Positions 1 to 5,464 of a stretch of DNA of 5,923 nucleotides are shown here, piece after piece. The stretch comes from SZUA-521 sp041738285 (lineage in GTDB: Bacteria; Pseudomonadota; Gammaproteobacteria; Pseudomonadales; Azotimanducaceae): contig JBGSQB010000204.1 of the NCBI GenBank assembly GCA_041738285.1, positions 1 through 5,923 of the forward strand. Reading direction: 5' to 3'. Below the pieces are notes generated by a model. It did no database searches, was not told the DNA's origin, and worked only from the letters and a program-made list of their open reading frames with translations. The position numbers and the translations under genes are program-made. Position 1 is the first letter of the stretch. Each line of letters opens with the position of its first letter.

Positions 1-1178
1 GGCCACGGCTTGGCGGGCCACTCGGGCCGCACGCCGGCCAGTTGGTCCGCAGCCCACAACAGACCGATCTCGAGCAGCACGATGAGCAGCATCACACCTG
101 CCGCTGCGAGCGCCGCGATCGCGATGGATGTTGTTGGCGCGGCAGATCGCCAGCATGCGAGCAGCGCCAGGCCAACACCAACCAATGCGAGCGCATTGCC
201 AGTGCCGGGCGCCCATACGAACCATAGATCGGCGCTGATGCTCGTGTAGACGAGACTTGGTTGCTTCACGCGCAGATCTCGATCGACTAGAGCGCGCACG
301 AGTGGCAGCGCGTTCTCGCCGTGGTGCTGCACCGTTGCTGCATCGAGGTTGTCGATGGTGTCGAGCGGCGTGTGGTAGTGGTTGCGTTCGCCGGAGAACG
401 CGAAGTCGACGCCGGACTTGCCGGCCGCCATCGCCACAGAAAAGTCGGTGTCGTTCGGCATGTGCTTGAACACTTCCTCGGCCATCGACTCTGCCAGTGG
501 ATAGCGCGCGACGTCGCGGAACGCATCGATCAGGTGACCACTGCGCGGCGCTGAGCGCAGCAGAAAAACCGGGCCGCCGGAACCTGCGCCTTCGAGGTTG
601 ATCACGGCTTCAATGTCGGCCGCCCATGGATGCTCTGCGAAGAATGCTTCGGCGCCGAGCAGACCCGCCTCCTCCGCGTCGGTGAAGACCAGCAGGACGC
701 GATTGCGGTGCGCGGGCTCGGCTTGGATGACGCGCGCCGTTTCGAGGATTGCGGCGACGCCGGCACCGTCATCACCGGCCCCGGGCGAGGGCGCGACCGA
801 GTCGTAGTGGGCCATCAACGCGATTGCATCACGAGAAGTGCCCGGTATCTCGGCGAGCACGTTCTGCACCTGCGCGCATGTTGCGAACTTGGTGCTGCAG
901 CCAACCGATGATTGAACTTCCGGTCGCAACCCCATCGATTCGAGCCGCGCGATCAACCGCTGCCTTACGGCGCGATTTGCATCCGTTCCGACCGGGTGTG
1001 GTGATTCATCGCCCAGCAGGTTGCGCAATTCGATGAGCGCGCGTTCGGCGGAGAACTGATCGTGCGCGGCATCGGCAGACAGCGGCGCAGGCGGCTGGAA
1101 CTGCGCGATCACCGCCAACATCAGCAAGCCCGCCGCAGCGATCGCGACTGGCAGAGTCCAGGCCGAGGCAGAGCTCAC
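1..1178 (-). CDS. M28 family membrane-associated zinc metallopeptidase (3' end cut by window edge)
   Basis: Predicted zinc aminopeptidase/carboxypeptidase-like hydrolase of peptidase family M28. I translated 392 residues; the frame is open at the window's left edge. An N-terminal hydrophobic segment (about residues 9-26) should anchor it or export it, placing the catalytic domain in the periplasm. The M28 metal and catalytic residues are in order: H124-Y-D126, D136-D137 in a GAGDDGAG stretch, E169-E170 in DAEEAGLLGA, E196 in NLEGAGSGG, and H269 in NHYHTPLDT. The NLE.AGSGG and QHHGENAL signatures (residues 194-202, 284-290) resemble the membrane-bound Pff1/FXNA-like branch. That branch carries several C-terminal helices, and at least two are visible here (about 325-343 and 350-377). 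C94 and C101 could form a disulfide. The chosen start is GTG, whose GTGA overlaps the upstream GST stop by 4 nt; no Shine-Dalgarno is seen, so coupled translation is likely. An in-frame ATG at residue 20 lies inside the hydrophobic segment and is less likely. Substrate unknown. Confidence 0.9.
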   Translation of the reverse strand, partial: MSSASAWTLPVAIAAAGLLMLAVIAQFQPPAPLSADAAHDQFSAERALIELRNLLGDESPHPVGTDANRAVRQRLIARLESMGLRPEVQSSVGCSTKFATCAQVQNVLAEIPGTSRDAIALMAHYDSVAPSPGAGDDGAGVAAILETARVIQAEPAHRNRVLLVFTDAEEAGLLGAEAFFAEHPWAADIEAVINLEGAGSGGPVFLLRSAPRSGHLIDAFRDVARYPLAESMAEEVFKHMPNDTDFSVAMAAGKSGVDFAFSGERNHYHTPLDTIDNLDAATVQHHGENALPLVRALVDRDLRVKQPSLVYTSISADLWFVWAPGTGNALALVGVGLALLACWRSAAPTTSIAIAALAAAGVMLLIVLLEIGLLWAADQLAGVRPEWPAKPW

Positions 1179-1810
1179 GCGGGTTCGGTGCGTGGCACCG
1201 GGACGTTCATGCGGCGCGCGGCCTGATACGCGGTGCGTTCGTGTTGCCGCAATCGCCAGGCATCGAGCGCCGGCGTCAGCGGCACATCGTAAGCATGCGC
1301 CCAGTCGAGGCAGGTGGTGAGCAGCAGGTCGGCAGCGGAAAACACTGGGCCGAGCAGATACGGGGATCGCGCGAGCTGTGCATCGACAACCAACGCCTGA
1401 CGCACGAAGCCCGCGCGAGCGGCAGCGATCGCCGCCGGTGCTTCGCCGTACAGATGTGCCAGGTCGCCGTGTCTGCGCATCACGTACAGCGTATGCGCGT
1501 CGAGCTCCATCAGAATGTACGACAGCCACTCATCGTACCGCGCCGACTCGATGAGGCTGCGGGGTGCGTTGCTTCCGTAGCGGGCGTAGAGATAGCCGAC
1601 GATCGCGGCGCTCTCGGTGAGCACGAGATCCCCGTCGACGAGCACGGGGATCTTTCCTTTCGGGTTGAGTGTCAGGAATACAGGTGTCTGGGTTTCACCG
1701 GTGCGTGATCCGATTGGCTGGGTGTCGTAGTCGAGGCCGAGTTCCGCGAGTGCCCAGTGCGCGCGGAAGGTGCGTACGGTGCCTGCGCCCCACAGCATGA
1801 TCGCTGGCAT
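1175..1810 (-). CDS. Glutathione S-transferase family protein
   Basis: Cytosolic glutathione S-transferase-like protein of 211 residues, the usual family length. The N-terminal thioredoxin-like domain (about 4-80) holds the glutathione site: NPKGKIPVLVDG (residues 49-60) with the cis-proline P55, then the E66-S67 pair that binds the gamma-glutamyl part of glutathione. The helical C-terminal domain (about 88-200) contains the N-capping box S158-A-A-D161. At the usual catalytic Ser/Cys position, just before the first helix (RTFRAHWALAELG, residues 13-25), my alignment by eye puts Thr14, so the activating residue may be a threonine or this may be a non-classical member. The specific reaction cannot be assigned. 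The start at M1 lies 10 nt after the stop of the monooxygenase gene, with only a weak ribosome site; M5 is a possible alternative. Its stop overlaps the GTG of the M28 gene. Pairing with an ABM-fold protein suggests detoxification or quinone/aromatic handling, but this is inference. Confidence 0.92.
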   Translation of the reverse strand: MPAIMLWGAGTVRTFRAHWALAELGLDYDTQPIGSRTGETQTPVFLTLNPKGKIPVLVDGDLVLTESAAIVGYLYARYGSNAPRSLIESARYDEWLSYILMELDAHTLYVMRRHGDLAHLYGEAPAAIAAARAGFVRQALVVDAQLARSPYLLGPVFSAADLLLTTCLDWAHAYDVPLTPALDAWRLRQHERTAYQAARRMNVPVPRTEPA

Positions 1811-1820
1811 AGCGAGCCCA

Positions 1821-2126
1821 TCAGGTTGGCGGGAAGGGGATCTCCTTGGCCTCGAACATCTTCACCACGACGCCTTTGGGTGGATGCTTCTGCATGGCCG
1901 CGTTGAACGCCGCCATATGCGGTGTCGCGAAGTGCGCTTTGAGCGCATCGAGGCTGTGCCACTCTTCAACGACCACAATCGTGTTCGGCGCGTTCAGCGC
2001 CGTAGTGAAGGTGTATTCGTTGCAGCCGGCTTCGGCACGACTCGCCTGCTCCATGGTCGCTACTGCGCTCTTCAGCGCATCCGCGGTACCGGCGTTGGTC
2101 TCGATCTTGGCGTGAATGACGATCAT
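1821..2126 (-). CDS. Putative quinol monooxygenase, ABM/YgiN-like
   Basis: Small single-domain protein of 101 residues with the antibiotic biosynthesis monooxygenase (ABM) fold, a dimeric ferredoxin-like alpha/beta barrel. Relatives such as YgiN oxidise quinols without a cofactor, but others in the fold do different things, so the substrate is open. Visible signature: the opening strand MIVIHAKIETNAG, E32-x-G34-C35-x-x-Y38, the E54-E55-W56 strand, then H65 and TPHM..F (residues 68-74), matching the E.W.s..A...H..TPHM pattern of the family. The start is the ATG whose first base is the last base of the ATP-grasp gene's TGA (TGATG, 1 nt overlap). An AGGAG lies 11 nt upstream. The frame stays open for 31 more codons upstream, but those residues show no family similarity and lie inside the ligase gene, so they were excluded. 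It is followed 10 nt later by the GST. Confidence 0.92.
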   Translation of the reverse strand: MIVIHAKIETNAGTADALKSAVATMEQASRAEAGCNEYTFTTALNAPNTIVVVEEWHSLDALKAHFATPHMAAFNAAMQKHPPKGVVVKMFEAKEIPFPPT

Positions 2127-3139
2127 CAGGCTGTTTGCTCCTGTGGCAGGTCGGCTTCGTTGCTGAGCCAGAAGTCGGCCTGGGTCTCGGCATCGACCGC
2201 GAAGTGCTCGATGGACCACTCTACCCGCTCATCGGCCGTGAAGTGGAGCAGTTCATCCAGTGCTTCGACGGCGCGCAGGCGCGGCCTCAACCCCTCATTG
2301 TTGGCAATTTGAATCGACAGCCCAGGCCGTGCGTTGAGCTCGAGCAGCATTGGACCGTGGTGCACGTCCAGGACGAAGTCGGCACCGAGGTATCCCAGCC
2401 GGGTGACGTCGTAGCAGCGTGCGGCGAGCGTCACCAGTGCACGCCAGTGCGGCACGATGATATTGGACAACGTGCGCCCCGTGTCGGGATGACGCGTCAC
2501 CGGCCGATTGTGTTGCACCGCGGCGATGCTGCGGCCGGTTGCGATATCGAGACCTACGCCCACCGCACCCTGGTGCAGGTTGGCCTTGCCATCGGACTCC
2601 TTGGTCGCAAGGCGCAGCATGCCCATCACGGGGTAGCCCTTGAAGACGATGATGCGGATATCGGGGACGCCTTCATAGCTGATGTGCTCGAAGGTCTTGT
2701 CCGCAATCACCAACGTCTCCACGAAGGCGACATCCGGTTTGCCACCGAGGGAGTACAGGCCGCTGGTGATGTTCGACAGGTCGCGCTTCACGTCGGCAAC
2801 CGATAGCTTGGCGCCGCTCGCCTTGACGAAATACTCCCCATCGCGCGCGACGATGACGAGAATGCCTTTGCCGCCGCTGCCCTGGGCCGGCTTGATGACG
2901 AACTGGTCGTACTTGGCGAGGATCGGGTCGATATCCTCGATCTCGTGCTGTGTACGTATGACCTGCAACAGGTCGGGAACCGTGACTCCGGCTTTGCGTA
3001 CGACCATCTTGGTCTTCAGTTTGTCATCGACCAGCGGGTAGCGTTTGCGTTCGTTGTAGCGCGCAATGTAGGCCACGTTGCGGGCGTTCATGCCGAGCAC
3101 GCCCTCGCGCCAGAGTCGAAGCGGATTGGCCCAGGCCAT
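2126..3139 (-). CDS. RimK-like ATP-grasp amidoligase (alpha-L-glutamate ligase-like)
   Basis: Cytosolic ATP-grasp ligase of 337 residues, close to the usual length of the 'alpha-L-glutamate ligase-like' (RimK-related) family. Such enzymes activate a carboxylate with ATP and join it to an amine; the true acceptor and donor are not known for this branch. Visible parts are the N-terminal region ARNVAYIARYNERKRYPLVD (19-38) typical of the branch, the nucleotide-binding lysine and glycine loop FVIKPAQGSGGKGI (80-93; K83), D160-IRIIVF, NLHQGAVGVG (187-196), G252-AD, and the metal-binding ELNARPGLSIQIAN (267-280; E267, N269). There is an acidic tail after about residue 300. There is no signal peptide. 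The ATG overlaps the TAA of the 7TM gene by 1 nt (TAATG) and no Shine-Dalgarno is seen, so coupled translation is likely. The frame is open for 82 codons further upstream, but that part is antisense-like sequence inside the 7TM gene. Assignment is firm; substrate unknown. Confidence 0.95.
   Translation of the reverse strand: MAWANPLRLWREGVLGMNARNVAYIARYNERKRYPLVDDKLKTKMVVRKAGVTVPDLLQVIRTQHEIEDIDPILAKYDQFVIKPAQGSGGKGILVIVARDGEYFVKASGAKLSVADVKRDLSNITSGLYSLGGKPDVAFVETLVIADKTFEHISYEGVPDIRIIVFKGYPVMGMLRLATKESDGKANLHQGAVGVGLDIATGRSIAAVQHNRPVTRHPDTGRTLSNIIVPHWRALVTLAARCYDVTRLGYLGADFVLDVHHGPMLLELNARPGLSIQIANNEGLRPRLRAVEALDELLHFTADERVEWSIEHFAVDAETQADFWLSNEADLPQEQTA
2138..2142 (-). promoter_or_regulatory. 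Candidate ribosome binding site for the ABM protein
   Basis: AGGAG on the minus strand, 11 nt before the ATG and inside the end of the ligase reading frame. The spacing is slightly long. It supports the short start over the extended frame, although re-initiation at the TGATG overlap could also drive translation. Confidence 0.4.
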
Positions 3140-4635
3140 TACTTTGCAAGCGGCGAGAAGCGCCGCAATTCGGAAAGTCGATAGCCGGTGTATCGACCGA
3201 GCAGCAGGATCATGGCGAGCACACACAGATGCAGCTCGGGGAAATTGAAGGCCAGATGCCGAGTGAGCTCCTGATCCATCAGCAGATAGGCGAGCGTCGC
3301 GACGAACAGACTGCCACCGCCCTGAATCAGCACTTCCTTGGGACCGTCCTCCTCCCACAGGATCGACATGCGTTCGATCGTCCACGCCAGAATGATCATC
3401 GGGAAGAACGTCAGCGTCAGCGCGCCTTGCATGCCGAGCTGATAGCTGAGCACGCTGAACACGCTCATGATCGCGACCACCACGATCACGAGCGTTGCGA
3501 TGCGCGCCACAAGGAGCAGGTTGAGGCTCGACAGATACGAGCGGATGAACAGGCCGACCGAAACCACGAGTAGAAAACTGACCAGGCCGGGAATCAACTT
3601 GGTCTGCAGGAATGCCAGCGCAATCAGCACGGGCATGAAGGTGCCGGATGTCTTCAGACCGATCAGCACACGCAGCACGACGACAACGAGCGCGCCCACC
3701 GGCAGCAACATGATCAGCTTGAACATGCTCTGCTCTTCGATGGGCAGGCTGTACAACGAAAACCGAGACACTTCCTGAGCACCGGCCATGGCGAGCGCGA
3801 GCGCCGGTCGGGTCTGACTGATAATCGAGAAGTTCACGCTACTGCGTGTGCCACCGACCACATCGAGCACGCCCGGCGTGGATGTCTGCCAGAGCAGAAG
3901 GTTCGAGGTTTCGGTGACCGGACCGGTCAGCGGATTGAACAAATGCCAAGCATCGTCCTGCCAGACCTGAATCAGGTCGACCAGCGGTTGGCGGCGGCGG
4001 CCATCTTCGAGCACGAGCACCTGCACGGTGCGCGCGGGCACACCAGCCTGACTCAACAGGCCAGTGAAGATCGTGTTCGGTGAATAGCGATCGAGCAGCA
4101 GACTGACGTTTTGATCCTTCGGCGTGACGTTGATTTCGCGGACCAGCTGTTGAGCAAGCGTCAGACCATCGGCCGAACGAGGTACGACCGCTGCCAGCAA
4201 TGTCGCGGCGGCGGTCTGGTACGGCTCGTCGAAATAAACGGCCGGTCGCTCGACCGGCGGGTCGGTGGCGACATTGACGCCCCCGTCCTGCACCAGTTCC
4301 AGTTTGTAGTAGAGCGTCTCGTCACCGGCGCCGTCACGCTTGGACCAGCGCGCGCGACGCTGGCCACGGCGGTCTTCGATTGCGAACCCATAGCCGGCCG
4401 AGACGGCGTTCTCGGCGAGCACTCGAAATCCGGTCTGGGCCGGGGGCAAGGTCAGGATGGCCTGAGTGGGGCCGCCGCTGGCCTGAAAATCGATGCGCGC
4501 TTCGATCTGCCACAGCGTCTCCTGCGTTCCGGGCAGGAACGGCACGCCATACTGCTGATTTCGGAATACAGCACTCGCGATGCCAGCGCCGGCCAGAAGA
4601 ACGACTAGAAACAGAAAGGGGCCGCGCTGCGTCAT
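3139..4635 (-). CDS. Inactive transglutaminase fused to seven transmembrane helices
   Basis: Inner-membrane protein of 498 residues, partner of the RimK-like ligase in the known gene set. Order: an N-terminal membrane anchor or signal (6-23), a periplasmic region (about 25-300) with a transglutaminase-like core, then seven hydrophobic helices (about 304-326, 332-349, 351-368, 371-398, 403-421, 439-455, 466-483) and a basic cytosolic tail (R481, R486, R491, R492, K498). Counting helices puts the tail inside, consistent with the positive-inside rule. The transglutaminase core is recognisable from GLLSQAGVPARTV (192-204), IQVWQDDAWHLFNPLTG (222-238), but the catalytic Cys, His and Asp positions read as non-catalytic residues: no Cys in 182-200, leucine/isoleucine at the His position, and Asn234 for Asp. 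The family is known to be inactive, so this is not damage. It may sense or bind peptides and may move a ligase product or precursor across the membrane (inference). It starts 21 nt after the lipoprotein stop, with a weak ribosome site (GGAC), and overlaps the ligase start by 1 nt. Confidence 0.95.
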   Translation of the reverse strand: MTQRGPFLFLVVLLAGAGIASAVFRNQQYGVPFLPGTQETLWQIEARIDFQASGGPTQAILTLPPAQTGFRVLAENAVSAGYGFAIEDRRGQRRARWSKRDGAGDETLYYKLELVQDGGVNVATDPPVERPAVYFDEPYQTAAATLLAAVVPRSADGLTLAQQLVREINVTPKDQNVSLLLDRYSPNTIFTGLLSQAGVPARTVQVLVLEDGRRRQPLVDLIQVWQDDAWHLFNPLTGPVTETSNLLLWQTSTPGVLDVVGGTRSSVNFSIISQTRPALALAMAGAQEVSRFSLYSLPIEEQSMFKLIMLLPVGALVVVVLRVLIGLKTSGTFMPVLIALAFLQTKLIPGLVSFLLVVSVGLFIRSYLSSLNLLLVARIATLVIVVVAIMSVFSVLSYQLGMQGALTLTFFPMIILAWTIERMSILWEEDGPKEVLIQGGGSLFVATLAYLLMDQELTRHLAFNFPELHLCVLAMILLLGRYTGYRLSELRRFSPLAK

Positions 4636-4656
4636 ACAGTCCGTGCGTGTGAGGAA

Positions 4657-5457
4657 TCAGTGATCGTCGGGTCGCGGAGCAGGCTGAAGGAACCGCTTAC
4701 TGACGTCAACCAGCGCCATGTCCTTCAGGAACGAGCGCCCCAGCCGCACCTGGTAGTCGCTGGTTTTGCGCGTGAGCAGCGCGAACTCGTACGTCTCTGT
4801 GACATCAGCGAGCGTCATGCGCAGGCGAATGCCGATCTCTTTGCCCTTGGCATCTTCGGTGGCGTTCTTGCGCCGCGTGATCTGTCGCTCGATTTCCACG
4901 GGCGCTTCCGCTGTAGGCGGTTTGAGTGAGAAGCGCACCCAGTTGTCACCATCGCGCTGAAACTCGACCAGCTCCTGAACATAGAGCGTGTTGCCGGCAG
5001 TGCCGGCATCGATGCGCGCGACCAACCCCAATTCGAGCGGGTCGATCAACACGTGCTCACGCACACCGACCACGAGTTTGTCGCCGGTAACCGGCACGCG
5101 TATGGGCGTGGGCTTCGCGCATTCCGAGTGATCTTCGCGAACTATGGGCGGACATGCGGCCTTGATCATGTCAGGTAGGCCAGCCAATGCGCTTTCGACT
5201 CGCAGCAGGGCGAGGCTGTGCTCGCTCAGTTCCGTTGCGACGACTTCGTGGCTGGACGTTGCGGCAACGGCGGTGCGCTCGAGGCTCGTGACTTGATTGG
5301 AGAGATCTCCTACGCGCACATCGAGCGCCGCCAGTGCTTCCTGATTCGAGTTGTCGACGATGGGTGCTAGCGGCTGGCAGCCCGCCAGCGCGGCGACAAT
5401 AAAAGCTCGCGCGACAGTCATCGTTGCATTGCGTTCCAGTCCCCTCGAGCGACGCAT
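4657..5457 (-). CDS. Coiled-coil lipoprotein with retropepsin-like (RimB/'ATP-dependent zinc protease') domain
   Basis: Predicted exported lipoprotein of 266 residues. The signal peptide ends in the lipobox LAGC with C27; Q28 at +2 would favour the outer membrane under the enteric sorting rule. Residues 40-95 show heptad spacing of L/V (45, 49, 52, 56, 59 and 77, 84, 87, 91, 94), so a coiled coil is likely. A linker with C102 and C113 follows. The C-terminal domain (about 125-262) matches the family named ATP-dependent zinc protease, which is really a single-domain, retropepsin-like aspartic protease. The signs are VVGVREHVLIDPLELGLVARID, EFQRDGDNWVRFSL (165-178) and a C-terminal LGRSFLKDMALVDVSKRF. 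The catalytic Asp-Thr-Gly appears here as D150-A151-G152, which is unusual. The family normally pairs with the 7TM and ligase genes found next door. The start is uncertain: M1 lies 7 nt after the dehydrogenase stop, while M13 (5421) would give a shorter signal peptide; neither has a good Shine-Dalgarno. Confidence 0.87.
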   Translation of the reverse strand: MRRSRGLERNATMTVARAFIVAALAGCQPLAPIVDNSNQEALAALDVRVGDLSNQVTSLERTAVAATSSHEVVATELSEHSLALLRVESALAGLPDMIKAACPPIVREDHSECAKPTPIRVPVTGDKLVVGVREHVLIDPLELGLVARIDAGTAGNTLYVQELVEFQRDGDNWVRFSLKPPTAEAPVEIERQITRRKNATEDAKGKEIGIRLRMTLADVTETYEFALLTRKTSDYQVRLGRSFLKDMALVDVSKRFLQPAPRPDDH

Positions 5458-5464
5458 TCTAGCA

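Noticed and set aside
287..526. Minus-strand 79-codon frame rich in Thr/Arg/Ser.
   Set aside because: Out-of-frame shadow of the M28 gene, which covers this region with conserved motifs.
2127..2219. Extra 31 codons at the N-terminus of the ABM protein (132-residue reading).
   Set aside because: It overlaps the ligase C-terminus, shows no ABM similarity, and the ABM fold's first strand begins at MIVIHAK with an AGGAG ahead of it.
2135..2806. Long plus-strand open frame (223 codons) opposite the ligase gene.
   Set aside because: Antisense shadow of a strongly conserved gene in GC-rich DNA; the translation shows no domain or start signal. The same holds for the other plus-strand frames, such as 1241-1708 and 4111-4608.
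3140..3385. Extra 82 codons at the N-terminus of the ATP-grasp ligase (419-residue reading).
   Set aside because: This segment lies wholly inside the 7TM gene in another frame, is rich in Arg/Ser/Ala without family similarity, and the family starts at MAWANPLRLWREGVLG; the TAATG overlap supports the shorter start.
4993..5007. Paired GCCGGC hexamers separated by 3 nt, resembling an operator or hairpin.
   Set aside because: They fall on the codons of the DAG motif region in a coding sequence, GCCGGC is common in GC-rich DNA, and no promoter is near; likely a by-product of Ala-Gly codons.
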